DNA of 64,000 nt from Janthinobacterium sp. FW305-129 (GCF_020858115.1 NZ_JACYMM010000005.1:248001-312000); one strand, 5' to 3'; counted from the stretch's first letter, positions 1-8,474 are shown. Notes: generated from the letters alone by a model not told the origin. Numbers and translations: made by a program.

Positions 1-1595
1 TCGACCTGGCGCGCCAGAGCAACTCCCCCTCCAGCCTGGCCGCCGCCCTGAACGCCCTCACCCTGCTGTACACGCAGATGCGCGAATACGACAAGGGCTT
101 CGAGGTGCTCGACGAGCTGCTGGCCGTATCAGGCACGCTGGCATCGCCGGGCCGCATGGCGCAGGCCAAGAATACGGAATACGGACTGGCGCTCGATGCG
201 CAGCAGCCGCAGCGGGGCCAGCGCGCCCTGCTGGCGGCCCTGGCGCTGGAACGCCAGCTGGACGCGCGCGGCATGGTGGCCGTCACCCTCGTCAATCTGT
301 CGGACAGCTACCTGAAGGAAAACGACTACGCGCGCGCCCTGCGCTACGCGAATGAAGCCATCACGGCGGGGCGCCTGGTCAACAACGAGCAGGTGGAGGC
401 GACGGCGCGCCTCAACATCGGCCAGGCGCTGATCGGCCAGGGACGCTTGCAGGAAGGCAAGCAAAGCGTGGCCACGGGCCTGGCCTACTACGAACGCACG
501 GCCAACCAGCCGGATATGCAGGCCGTGCTGCTGGAATACGGCACGGCGCTGGAAAAGGCGGGCGACCTGCGCGGCGCCGTCACGGCCTACCACCGCGAGC
601 GGAGCATTTCCAACCAGCTGTTCGAGAAACAGCGGCAGAAGGCCGTGTATGAATTACAAGAAAAATATGAAGCGGAAAAGAAACAGCGCCAGATCGAGCT
701 GCTGAGCCGCGAAAATCAGCTGAAAAGCACGGAAATCGACAACCGCCGCCTGCAGCAGCGCGTGTGGTGGCTGCTGGCGCTGGTGCTGGCGATGGCGTCC
801 GTCATCGTCGGCTTGCTGTACCGCAAGGTGCGCCACGCGAACGTGCAGCTAAAGGTGAAGAACCAGGAACTCAAGCGCCAGAGCTCGCGCGACCCGCTGA
901 CGGCCCTGTACAACCGCCGCCATTTCCAGGAATTCATGCGCAGCCATGCGGGCAAGCCGCAGCAGACGCACACGGGCAGCGACGTGGTGGGCGCGCTGTT
1001 CCTGCTCGATGTCGACCATTTCAAGCACATCAACGACCGCTACGGCCATGCGGCGGGCGACCTGGTGCTGACGACGATCGCCGAAACCCTGCATGAAGTG
1101 TTGCGCGAAACGGACATGATCGTGCGCTGGGGCGGCGAAGAATTCCTCGCCTTCCTGCCGGCCGTCGCGCGCGACGGGCTCGACGATATCGCGCGGCGCA
1201 TCCTCAACGGCATGGCGGCGCAACGCATCGACTACCAGGGGCAGAGCATCGAGGTGCACGTGTCCGTGGGCTTTGCGCCCTATCCGCTGGCGCCGCTGGG
1301 ACGGCCGCTGACGTGGGAACGCAGCGTCAACCTGATCGACATGGCCCTGTACCTGGCCAAGGCGCACGGGCGCAACCGGGCGTATGGCTTGCGCGGTTTC
1401 CATCACGTGGAACGCACGACCCTGGAAGCGGTGGAGCAAGACCTGGAACGCGCGTGGCGCGACGGCTATGTCGATTTGAGCGTGGTGCTGGGGGGAACGG
1501 ACGGGATGGATGCTGCAAGTACAGGGACAGGGACAACGGCGCACGGCAGGCCAGCGGGCGCCAGCGATGGCGTGGCCGCGGCCGCCATCACCTGA
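1..1595 (+). CDS. TPR-containing diguanylate cyclase (5' partial)
   Basis: The reading frame is open from base 3 without a stop, so the gene starts outside the window; the first internal ATG at 78 is unlikely to be the true start. The N-terminal half is made of helical TPR-like repeats, followed by a coiled coil (about 600-740), one membrane segment (about 766-825, WWLLALVLAMASVIVGLLY) and a GGDEF domain. The active-site motif GGEEF is encoded at 1131-1145, the metal-binding motif reads DVDHFKHIND, and RETD five residues before GGEEF matches the product-inhibition I-site. It should make cyclic di-GMP at the inner membrane, with the TPR part periplasmic. A low-complexity Ala/Gly/Thr tail follows the GGDEF domain. 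Confident as a cyclase; the signal sensed is unknown. Confidence 0.93.
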   Translation, partial: DLARQSNSPSSLAAALNALTLLYTQMREYDKGFEVLDELLAVSGTLASPGRMAQAKNTEYGLALDAQQPQRGQRALLAALALERQLDARGMVAVTLVNLSDSYLKENDYARALRYANEAITAGRLVNNEQVEATARLNIGQALIGQGRLQEGKQSVATGLAYYERTANQPDMQAVLLEYGTALEKAGDLRGAVTAYHRERSISNQLFEKQRQKAVYELQEKYEAEKKQRQIELLSRENQLKSTEIDNRRLQQRVWWLLALVLAMASVIVGLLYRKVRHANVQLKVKNQELKRQSSRDPLTALYNRRHFQEFMRSHAGKPQQTHTGSDVVGALFLLDVDHFKHINDRYGHAAGDLVLTTIAETLHEVLRETDMIVRWGGEEFLAFLPAVARDGLDDIARRILNGMAAQRIDYQGQSIEVHVSVGFAPYPLAPLGRPLTWERSVNLIDMALYLAKAHGRNRAYGLRGFHHVERTTLEAVEQDLERAWRDGYVDLSVVLGGTDGMDAASTGTGTTAHGRPAGASDGVAAAAIT

Positions 1596-1652
1596 CGGTT
1601 GCCGCCGTGACCGGACCGGCGGCAGCCGGCCCTGGCGCGCTTATTGCGGTGA

Positions 1653-1982
1653 TTACTTGTGCGCGGCGTCCTGCATCTTTTCGCCGGCTTTTTCCACTTT
1701 CTTGCCCACGGCATCGGCCGCTTCGCTCATCTTCTTGTCGGCGTCAGCGGCAACCTGGTCCATCTTGGCGCCCGTATCGGCTGCAGCCTTGCTCACGGCG
1801 TCGTCAGCCTTGGTCGCGGCAGCCTTGATGTCGGCTTCTGCCTTGGCAGCGGCCGCATCGATCTTCTGGCCAGCTTGTTCCGCAGGACCGGCGGCGACAT
1901 CGTCCTTCTTCTGGCAGGCAGCCAGTGCCACAACCATCATCCCGGCGGCGCACACGGTCATCCAATTTTTGCTTACTTTCAT
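1653..1982 (-). CDS. small Ala/Lys-rich lipoprotein
   Basis: 109 residues starting at MKVSKNW. This ATG (1982) has AAAGGGA seven bases upstream and gives a clean lipoprotein signal (hydrophobic core then LAAC, with the Cys as lipidation site). The longer in-frame start 45 bases upstream would bury the signal. The mature part is an amphipathic heptad-like helix rich in Ala, Lys, Asp and Glu with repeated KAxAD/KAAAD units, resembling the small outer-membrane-anchored helical lipoproteins common in Oxalobacteraceae. It runs convergent to the upstream cyclase gene. No enzymatic motif is visible; a structural or envelope-stress role is only a guess. Confidence 0.8.
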   Translation of the reverse strand: MKVSKNWMTVCAAGMMVVALAACQKKDDVAAGPAEQAGQKIDAAAAKAEADIKAAATKADDAVSKAAADTGAKMDQVAADADKKMSEAADAVGKKVEKAGEKMQDAAHK

Positions 1983-2157
1983 GATATTCCCTTTCATTGT
2001 TATCAAAAGACACAGATCAGTTCGCAATATACACCCGCCTAAAATTTTCTAGCGTGCGCTAACGCACATAAAATCAGGCTTTTGTGGCGTAGTTGTAAGC
2101 AATGGTATCTTGACATCGTCATGGCACCTTGCACGCTGGGCACAATGTTGCTGTGTG

Positions 2158-3123
2158 CTATTGGCCCGGCGCAGCGTCCAGCAGCGAACGTTCGAGCAAT
2201 TGCGACAGCGCCGTGCGCAGCGCCTGCGTGCGGGCCGCCAGTTCCGGCCGCTTGTAGCGCTCGGCGGCGATCAGGCTGCTTTCCAGGCAGGTCCGGTCCG
2301 ATCTGGCCAGGCAGGCGTCGGCTGCATCGAGCTGGGCGCTCGCTTGCGCCACTTTCACCCTGGCGTCGAGTTCCAGGGTGTCGGGATCGTCGCCCCAGCG
2401 CTTCACATGCGCGGCCAGGCGCGTGGCGGCCAGGTCCGGCTTGCCCGCGTCGAGCGCCTGGTTGACGCTGCCCTGCAGCACCATCCACGCCTGCGCCCGC
2501 TGCTGTTGCCTGTCGCAGGCGGCGGCGGACTTGGTGATGCTTGCTTGCAAGCGTTTGATCTGCGCGGCGGGCGCCTTGGCGCTTTTCAGCACGGCCAGCG
2601 CGCTGCGCGCCCCGTCCAGGTCGCACTGCACCGCCAGCGCAGCGGCGGCCTCGACCTGTTCCGCCACGCTGGCCGGCTTGTCGGCGGGCTTGTTATAAAA
2701 CCAGATACCGGTCAACACCACGGCCGCCGCGATCCACGTGCGCAAGCGCACGGGCGGGCGCGGCGGCGGCACCGATCCCCTGGCCGCAGGCTTGGCGGGC
2801 GGCGCTTTGGCTGGTGCGGATGCCGGTGCGGGAGCCGGTGGCGGGACTGGCTGGGGCGCGGAAGCTGGCTGGGGCGCGGGAGGAGGCGTGGGCGTGGGCG
2901 CGGGAGCCGGCACCGGCGGCGGCACGCGCGGCACCGGCGGCGGCACGGGGTCCAGCATCACCGGGGCCGGCGCCGCCACCTTCGTCAAAACAGGCGCAGC
3001 CCCCGCCTGGCGCTCGCCACAAAACGGGCAATGCACCACGCGCAGCGGCAAAGTCCGGCCGCAAGCGGCGTTGATGCAAACGTCATTCACTGTTTCAGAC
3101 ACGTTCCAACCTTTGTTGCTCAT
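2158..3123 (-). CDS. zinc-ribbon, proline-rich single-pass membrane protein
   Basis: 321 residues. The N-terminus carries a zinc ribbon, C-x4-C then CPFC (residues about 16-35). A long Pro/Ala/Val linker follows (about 50-125), then one membrane segment (about 130-145, TWIAAAVVLTGIWFY) and a C-terminal helical region with evenly spaced Cys and Ala-rich repeats that looks TPR-like. No Shine-Dalgarno is obvious before the ATG at 3123. It is the last of three leftward genes; the third gene upstream (4155-4832) has the same kind of ribbon (both C-x4-C ... CPFC), so these are related parts of one unknown system. The topology predicts a cytoplasmic ribbon and a periplasmic C-terminus. Function not recognised. 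Confidence 0.82.
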   Translation of the reverse strand: MSNKGWNVSETVNDVCINAACGRTLPLRVVHCPFCGERQAGAAPVLTKVAAPAPVMLDPVPPPVPRVPPPVPAPAPTPTPPPAPQPASAPQPVPPPAPAPASAPAKAPPAKPAARGSVPPPRPPVRLRTWIAAAVVLTGIWFYNKPADKPASVAEQVEAAAALAVQCDLDGARSALAVLKSAKAPAAQIKRLQASITKSAAACDRQQQRAQAWMVLQGSVNQALDAGKPDLAATRLAAHVKRWGDDPDTLELDARVKVAQASAQLDAADACLARSDRTCLESSLIAAERYKRPELAARTQALRTALSQLLERSLLDAAPGQ

Positions 3124-3209
3124 GCAACGAAACAGGGCATACCATCATATCGAATACCCTCTCCGTTACACGAACTCTGCTTATCTCTGCTGGCGGAGAT
3201 AGCGCAGAC

Positions 3210-4094
3210 TTAACGCTCCGCCTTCACCAGCCCTAATGCTCGTTCCTTTTCCAATATTACCTCACGATCACGGTTCAGCAGCTTCGCACGTGCCAACCAC
3301 TTTGCAGCCGCACCCAGATCATTTGATGCCGCACTTTTTTCCGCCAGTTTGATGTAATGATCAACTATCTTGCTAGCGAGGCCTTTGACCTCTTCGCCAC
3401 GATATTGCCCATCAGGATCAATCTGCCGGATTTGATCAAGCGAAGCCTTGGCCGAACTTTCCGGAGGATCAGTATATTGAGCTCGCTCGATATAAAGAGA
3501 AGCACGACGCAACTGATCATCGATTTCAGAGCGATCCCCCTCATTAAGCTTAACGGCCTTCGTATCCACCGCGCGACTTTCATTGACTTGCGCCACCGTG
3601 CTTGAAGCCTGTACATCCTTTGATGATCGCATCGCAAAAAAAATGACTGCACCAACAACCGCAACGGCGACAATCACCAATCCCGCTTGGGAACCGAGCC
3701 ATTTTTTTGTATCCGTCGAGCGCGAAGCACCGTTTGCCTTGCAAAAACTAGCCACATACTCCTCTGCTATGCGTGGATCCAGCCCGGCACGTTTTCCTGG
3801 CGCCTTGTTCACTACCTTACTCAAGGCCAGACGTTCTTCCTTCTGGTCCAGCTTCTTGTCATTGTCCGTGAACTGGTGCAGCAGCCTATCCAATTCCTCC
3901 ACAAGCGCACGCTCAGACACGGCAGAATACTCATCCAACTGCTCACGGATCACCAATTCTATTTCTCTGCTCACAATACCGCGTGCGGCCGCTTCTTCTT
4001 TAATACGCCGCTCTTCACCACGATCCAGATAATAATCATCGTCCACAGCCGCAGCGACACGGTTCTTCAGCCAATCCAGATCCGATTGATTCAT
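3210..4094 (-). CDS. unknown single-pass membrane protein sharing a helical domain with its neighbour
   Basis: 294 residues; the start at 4094 has GAGGAAAA just upstream. The N-terminal 125 residues are charged and helical. Residues about 60-125 align with the C-terminus of the 4155-4832 product: shared pattern E-ALxxEL..LLHxFTD..KKLDxK, then G.DP..AE.Y...FC..N. A membrane segment follows (about 134-155, AGLVIVAVAVVGAVIFFAM), then a helical C-terminal region possibly of TPR type. Base composition is lower in GC than flanking genes. It lies 86 bases upstream of the zinc-ribbon gene 2158-3123. No known family is recognised; the region around DDDYYLDRGEERRI faintly recalls TerB-like or EF-hand-like acidic helices, but this is not reliable. 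Confidence 0.8.
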   Translation of the reverse strand: MNQSDLDWLKNRVAAAVDDDYYLDRGEERRIKEEAAARGIVSREIELVIREQLDEYSAVSERALVEELDRLLHQFTDNDKKLDQKEERLALSKVVNKAPGKRAGLDPRIAEEYVASFCKANGASRSTDTKKWLGSQAGLVIVAVAVVGAVIFFAMRSSKDVQASSTVAQVNESRAVDTKAVKLNEGDRSEIDDQLRRASLYIERAQYTDPPESSAKASLDQIRQIDPDGQYRGEEVKGLASKIVDHYIKLAEKSAASNDLGAAAKWLARAKLLNRDREVILEKERALGLVKAER

Positions 4095-4154
4095 GTTTTC
4101 CTCGTTTATTAAAAATTATGATTTGAACATTCAAGCAAAAATCATTCTTCACTA

Positions 4155-4832
4155 CTACAAAATTTTCCAGCCCCAGATACCTGACCTCTGCATTACGCTA
4201 TTTTCCCGGCAAAAGTCGTTGATGTACTTCTCCGCCATCTCAGGATCAACCCCCTTCATCAGGCCCGAACGCGGTTTACAGACACTTTGCAAAGCATCCA
4301 CACGACTCTTTTTATCCAGTTTTTTCTCAGTATCGGTAAACACGTGCAACAGTGCAGCAAGCTCATCCAACAATGCTTTTTCATTGACGACATTAAAACG
4401 TTGCAAAGTCAACGACAAAATCGACTCAACCCGCTTCACGTCTAGTCCCAGATTATTTTTTCCATATCGCAACAAAATACTAAAAGTTGCGCTATCGCAA
4501 TATGAATCGGCAATATTGTCGACGATATGAAGACTGAATTTTTTCTGTGCATCCTCCGTCAGGACGAGAGCTGGTAAGGGCTCTCCTTTCGGCGCACTAA
4601 CGCTGTATCGGCCGGAAACGGCATTGCCTACCTGTTCATGCATAGGTATCGGGAATGGCGTATTCTTATCGATGCTTGGAGGGACGAATAGTGGTGACAC
4701 TACTTTCACTTTAATGGAGGTTTGCTTCACGCCACAAAAAGGACAAAAACTCACAGTCCAAGGAAATGTCGACTGGCAAGTCAATTCTTGGCATTGATAT
4801 TCAATTTCCTGTTTCACAAAATACCTCTTCAT
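4155..4832 (-). CDS. zinc-ribbon protein of unknown function, possibly truncated
   Basis: 225 residues from the ATG at 4832 (MKRYFVKQ), chosen because GAGGGA sits six bases before it; the in-frame GTG at 4850 has no ribosome site. The N-terminus is a zinc ribbon (C-x4-C, CPFC) like that of 2158-3123. The C-terminus is the same helical domain as in 3210-4094 (LLHVFTDTEKKLDKK...GVDPEMAEKYINDFC). It ends with GIWGWKIL exactly where the neighbour goes on into a membrane segment, so it may be a shortened version of a ribbon-domain-membrane protein. The DNA is noticeably AT-rich. It is first of a three-gene leftward group. Function unknown. Confidence 0.78.
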   Translation of the reverse strand: MKRYFVKQEIEYQCQELTCQSTFPWTVSFCPFCGVKQTSIKVKVVSPLFVPPSIDKNTPFPIPMHEQVGNAVSGRYSVSAPKGEPLPALVLTEDAQKKFSLHIVDNIADSYCDSATFSILLRYGKNNLGLDVKRVESILSLTLQRFNVVNEKALLDELAALLHVFTDTEKKLDKKSRVDALQSVCKPRSGLMKGVDPEMAEKYINDFCRENSVMQRSGIWGWKIL

Positions 4833-5135
4833 ACGTCCCTCATACGCCACAGGGAAAAATCATCCTGTCATGACGATGAAATCGGCATCAATAAACTTGC
4901 AATCAAACATCTTAAATTATCTTTCAAATAATAACGCATCCTCTGCCACCAACACCATCTATTTCCAACATAACAAAACGTATAGCCCCAGGTCTGCTCT
5001 GTCCGCCTATGAAAGTCCGCATCACGTGCCGCACAAATAGCTGCCGCCACAATTCAGGAGGTTTGAGACTGATCAATCCTTGTTTCATCGCCACGTCCTA
5101 AGCTACAAGCACAGGCCACGGACAAGGAGATTGCC
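4833..5135. other. AT-rich intergenic region between divergent gene groups
   Basis: About 300 bases separating the leftward zinc-ribbon trio from the rightward pair starting at 5136. It is markedly AT-richer than the rest of the window and probably contains the promoters of both groups, but no -35/-10 pair good enough to name was found. A 60-codon leftward frame (4868-5050, GTG start) exists; it lacks a ribosome site and looks like chance. Nothing resembling an attachment site or insertion sequence end was seen. Confidence 0.5.
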
Positions 5136-6011
5136 ATGCCAGCCCACCTGATCATCGAAGACGGCCAGCCCTCGTGGTGGGACAGCGCCGATATCTGGGT
5201 CGTGCCGGGCAATGATCCGAATGGCCCGCCCGGCGCGCCCATTGCCGGCATCAGCAATTACCTGTGGGGCCGCGTGCACAACACGGGCAACAGCGTCTCG
5301 AACGGCGTGCGCGTGGACTTTTACTGGGCCGACCCTTCCGGCCAGATCGCCGTCGGCGCCGCCACGCTGATCGGTTCCGCGTTTGCCGACTTGCCGCCCG
5401 GCGCCACGCAGGAAGTGCTGTGCCTGGTGCCCTGGATCCCCGTCATCGTCAATGGCGGCCACGAGTGCCTGCTGGCCGTGGCCCACGGGCCTGGCGACGT
5501 CAACCCGCTGCCCGATCCCCTGCCCAACGGCTTTCCCTTCCAGCCCAAGCAGCACGAGCAGATTGCCCAGCGCAACGTCACCGTGGTGCTGGCGGCAAGG
5601 CGCGCGCAATTGCTGTCCATCGCGGTGGCCGCCCTGCCCCGCGCAACGAAAAAAGTGGAACTGCAGATCGAGTATGGCGGCGAGCTGCCGGAGCGCCTGC
5701 TGGCCACGCTCGGACTTGAGCGGTGGCAACCGGCCAGGGATGCCCAGCTGGTCGCGGGCCTGGCGCGCACGCCCCACTGCAATGGCGACGTGCCCGGCGA
5801 GCAAAAACTGGCGCTGGAAGTGCCGCGCGGCCAGGCGCAGGCCGTGTACCTGAGCCTGCGCGCCGAAGCCTTGCCGCCACGCCAATATGCGCTGCTGCGC
5901 GTACTGGAAACGCAGGAAGGCAAGGTCATGGGCGGCATCACGTATGTCGTCACCGATCTGGAAAAAGAACAAGCTCAAGAACAGCAAAGCCCCGAGGAGC
6001 AGGCATCATGA
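5136..6011 (+). CDS. unknown beta-rich protein, CARDB-like N-terminal domain
   Basis: 291 residues; AAGGAGA lies seven bases before the ATG. No signal peptide or membrane segment. The first half (residues about 10-145) reads like a beta-sandwich adhesion/CARDB-type domain: a start with PSWWDSADIWV, then YLWGRVHNTGNSVSNGVRVDFY, which is the typical layout of a CARDB strand pair. The C-terminus is a charged Glu/Gln-rich tail. Its stop codon overlaps the start of the next gene (ATGA at 6008-6011), so the two are translated together and probably act together. No catalytic motif is seen. The family assignment is from pattern only. Confidence 0.82.
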   Translation: MPAHLIIEDGQPSWWDSADIWVVPGNDPNGPPGAPIAGISNYLWGRVHNTGNSVSNGVRVDFYWADPSGQIAVGAATLIGSAFADLPPGATQEVLCLVPWIPVIVNGGHECLLAVAHGPGDVNPLPDPLPNGFPFQPKQHEQIAQRNVTVVLAARRAQLLSIAVAALPRATKKVELQIEYGGELPERLLATLGLERWQPARDAQLVAGLARTPHCNGDVPGEQKLALEVPRGQAQAVYLSLRAEALPPRQYALLRVLETQEGKVMGGITYVVTDLEKEQAQEQQSPEEQAS

Positions 6012-7510
6012 GCGATACCCCCATGCAGGTGCTGACGCGGCCGTTCGCGATCGAGCCCGTCACCAATATCATGCTGCCCGATGGCATCTTCGACAATGCC
6101 ATCTATGGCTTGCGCATCGCCGCCCACGTCACGAACACGTCCGGCAGCCCGCTGACGAATGTCACGGTGTACCTGGAAAGCGTGGGCGACCCCGGCATCG
6201 TGCCCGTGGCGCGCACCTTCTTCTTTGCCAGCGTGCCCGCCGGCGCGGCCATGCTGGTGATGTGGGACGCCGACTTCCAGCACGCCACGCCCCGCAAGCG
6301 CCTGGTCAGCTTTGTCGCCAAGGCCGACGGCTACACGCCGCACCGCTCGATCCAGCAAATCTTCGTCTCGCAGACGCGCTTCGACAGCATGAGCAATACC
6401 TATACCTGCACGGTCGAGGAAGGCACGCTGGAACTGTCCAAGCCGCAGGGTCACCTGCCGGGCAAGCGCTGGGGCAGCACGGGCACGGATGGGAAGGAGT
6501 GCCGCTGCCCGCCCGGCTTCGGGCCCATCGTGCCGACCGGCATGACCCTCGTCTGGACGCCGAATCCCGCCTACGGGGGCACGCATGGGGATTTGCCGTT
6601 TTCCGATCCGTGGTGGAAGATTCTCGCCATCATCATTGCCATCATCGCCGCGCTGGTGGCCATCATTTCGGCGGCGCTCGGCTCAGGCAAGGCCAGCTTC
6701 AGCGTGGGCGGCACCTTCGAGGAAACAGATCCCAGTGTCGATTGCTGCTCGCTCGAAGGGGCCGGCTCGGGCCAGCCCGAGTTCACGGTCGCCGGCGTGG
6801 CCTCGGCCATCGCCTCGGGCGCCATCGCCGTCGCCTGCTCCGATATCGCGGACCCGTTCTGGCGTGGCCAGGAAGCAACACCACCGGCCGCCGGCGAACT
6901 GACCCTGGCCGAAAGAGTGGTGGCGAAATGGGTGTTACCGGAAGCGCCGAACGCGGGCCTGCCCTACACGGCCGACATCAGCTGGGAGTATGAGCGTTTC
7001 ACCACGGGCGCCACCTACCAGCACGCCGTCACCGAAACGCAAGTCAACATCCATGTGGCGGGGCCGGTGGAAACGGATACGCCCGCCGTCGTGCAAGCCT
7101 ATGAACCGTTGTGGCTGCGCGCCAGCTTCAAGCGCGACGATGGCAATGTCTTCCGCGGCACGGAACTGTACGCCTTCGTGCTGTTCCAGGCGCCGCAGGG
7201 CCTGTACTTCGTGGAATCGCTGACCGACGACGGCCTGGGCTTCGACCCGGGCGCCAATGACGGCGTGTACGCAGGCAGCCTGGACTTGAAACGGGCTTAC
7301 CGCACCCTGCTGCAATACGATCAAAAGGTCTTTGGCACCTGGCGAGTCTTCGTCTTCGCCCAGGACGTCAACCTGACCAAGCCCGGCACGCCGCCCGAAA
7401 TCGCCGCCCAGCACATCGGCGGCATGTTCGTCGCCAGCGCCATCGAAATCACCTTCGACGACACCCTGCCCTGCCCGCTCAAGGCGCAGGCGAATATCAT
7501 CGTGGTGTGA
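6008..7510 (+). CDS. unknown protein with internal membrane segment and choice-of-anchor-like C-terminus
   Basis: 500 residues from the ATG at 6008, which overlaps the upstream stop and is preceded by GAGGAGC. The N-terminal third is a beta-rich domain (VTNIMLPDGIFDNAIYGLRI...). A Cys-containing stretch (about residues 155-165 and 240-245) flanks one strong membrane segment at about 203-226 (ILAIIIAIIAALVAIISAAL). The C-terminal half contains YEPLWLRASF and DPGANDGVYAG, which resembles the D-G-x-x-D-G-x-Y turn of bacterial Ig-like/choice-of-anchor X domains. No signal peptide at the start. Operon partner of 5136-6011. It could be a surface or secreted assembly; not recognised as a named system. 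Confidence 0.82.
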   Translation: MSDTPMQVLTRPFAIEPVTNIMLPDGIFDNAIYGLRIAAHVTNTSGSPLTNVTVYLESVGDPGIVPVARTFFFASVPAGAAMLVMWDADFQHATPRKRLVSFVAKADGYTPHRSIQQIFVSQTRFDSMSNTYTCTVEEGTLELSKPQGHLPGKRWGSTGTDGKECRCPPGFGPIVPTGMTLVWTPNPAYGGTHGDLPFSDPWWKILAIIIAIIAALVAIISAALGSGKASFSVGGTFEETDPSVDCCSLEGAGSGQPEFTVAGVASAIASGAIAVACSDIADPFWRGQEATPPAAGELTLAERVVAKWVLPEAPNAGLPYTADISWEYERFTTGATYQHAVTETQVNIHVAGPVETDTPAVVQAYEPLWLRASFKRDDGNVFRGTELYAFVLFQAPQGLYFVESLTDDGLGFDPGANDGVYAGSLDLKRAYRTLLQYDQKVFGTWRVFVFAQDVNLTKPGTPPEIAAQHIGGMFVASAIEITFDDTLPCPLKAQANIIVV

Positions 7511-7527
7511 GGGGGAAAATCGAAAAC

Positions 7528-7741
7528 GGCTGGGAAAAACGCGCAGGGCCAAGCGCCGCCCCCAAGACAGTACGCCAGGACCGAGGGAAAGGCTACAAAC
7601 TGTGGCCTTTCGTACAGCCGTTCGTAAGCGCGCCAAGAGCGGCTGAGAAAATGCTCAGGGCTAGGCGCCGCCTCGAAGACAGTACGTCAGTACGGCGAGA
7701 GGCAGGCAACAACGCCTTGGGCGTTTTATCAGCCGCTCTTA
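7528..7741. repeat. degenerate direct repeat plus long palindromic element
   Basis: Two diverged copies of a ~60-base unit lie at 7528-7588 and 7641-7700 (shared blocks: GGCTGxGAAAA, GCGCAGGGC/GCTCAGGGC, GGCGCCGCC or AGCGCCGCC, AAGACAGTACG). Around the second copy the arms AAGAGCGGCTGA (7635-7646) and TCAGCCGCTCTT (7729-7740) are exact reverse complements and the match continues inwards to about 18 of 20 bases, giving a 106-base palindromic unit. The right arm runs into the stop codon of the leftward gene ending at 7739. It may be a mobile MITE/REP-like sequence and could also act as a two-sided terminator between the convergent genes. Confidence 0.75.
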
Positions 7742-8185
7742 GACTTTGACGGCGTCAACTTTTGCAATCACGGTACGCGGGATGATATCCGTAACCGGAC
7801 ACGTATCCATCGCATCCGAATACGCGAGCCAGCGCTGCAGGCTTTCCATGCGGCGGATGGTGATGCCCTTGCCGTTAATGTAGCCGATCTGCTCGAAATA
7901 GGCGGGGTTGGTGGTCAGCTTCGACACGGTGGGCGCATTGTCCACCAGGCGGTCGTAGGCCTTGCGCGCCTTGTGCTCCCACTTGGCCAGCACGGGGTCG
8001 TCGAAGCGGTTGCTTTCAAAATACACGGTGATGGTGCGGTCGTGGTTGGCAAAGCCGACGATGGCCGCACCCTTGCGTATGGTCAACAGGACATCTTCCT
8101 TGACGCCCGTGACGGGAACAAAGACGGCAGCGCGCCCATCCGTATCTGGCCGCTCCATGGGAATATCTTGTCCGATTATGCTCAT
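7739..8185 (-). CDS. hypothetical protein
   Basis: 148 residues from the ATG at 8185 (MSIIGQDIPMERPD). Longer in-frame starts upstream lie in sequence without coding character. The protein has no signal peptide or membrane segment; it is mixed alpha/beta with VFVPVTGVKEDVLLTIRKGAAIVGFANHDRTITVYFES in the middle and a DxCPVT near the end. The interior looks like a small regulatory or toxin-immunity sized fold, but no family is recognised. It is convergent with 6008-7510, with the repeat element between, and divergent from 8475-9545. Confidence 0.75.
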   Translation of the reverse strand: MSIIGQDIPMERPDTDGRAAVFVPVTGVKEDVLLTIRKGAAIVGFANHDRTITVYFESNRFDDPVLAKWEHKARKAYDRLVDNAPTVSKLTTNPAYFEQIGYINGKGITIRRMESLQRWLAYSDAMDTCPVTDIIPRTVIAKVDAVKV

Positions 8186-8435
8186 CACATCACACTCTTT
8201 GTAATCGCCTGTTGGCCTGTTGTATTTGTATCTGGTTTTTGAAAGCATGTCGTACGCACGCGGACGGGGCCGCTGCGACTGGCCGCTGCCAGGCTCGCTG
8301 CCATGCCCTGTCATACCGTTTCATACCATTTTTCAAATAATACATTGCTGTAAAGCACTACACAAGATAATCAGGGCCGCGGCGCCCCCATGTCCTCCGC
8401 CGGATGGGGAATGGTGTGCCCCGCAGCAATCGCCT

Positions 8436-8441
8436 TATAAT
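8436..8441 (+). promoter_or_regulatory. candidate -10 box inside a dyad
   Basis: TATAAT lies 34 bases before the ATG of the M29-like gene. It is enclosed by AATCGC (8428-8433) and GCGATT (8445-8450), exact reverse complements separated by 11 bases, so a regulator could cover the -10. No good -35 is seen. The remaining 8186-8474 stretch shows nothing else that can be named. Confidence 0.4.
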
Positions 8442-8474
8442 GCTGCGATTACTTCACGCCCCCACCTTCGCACC

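Noticed and set aside
2054-2067. GTGCG..CGCAC hairpin after the zinc-ribbon gene
   Set aside because: Stem of only five pairs and no clean T-run; could be chance or a weak terminator.
4868-5050. 60-codon leftward frame in the AT-rich gap
   Set aside because: GTG start without ribosome site, odd Trp/Cys/Arg-rich composition, no support.
7507-7749. 80-codon frame through the repeat element
   Set aside because: It only reads through the palindrome and direct repeats; no start signal.
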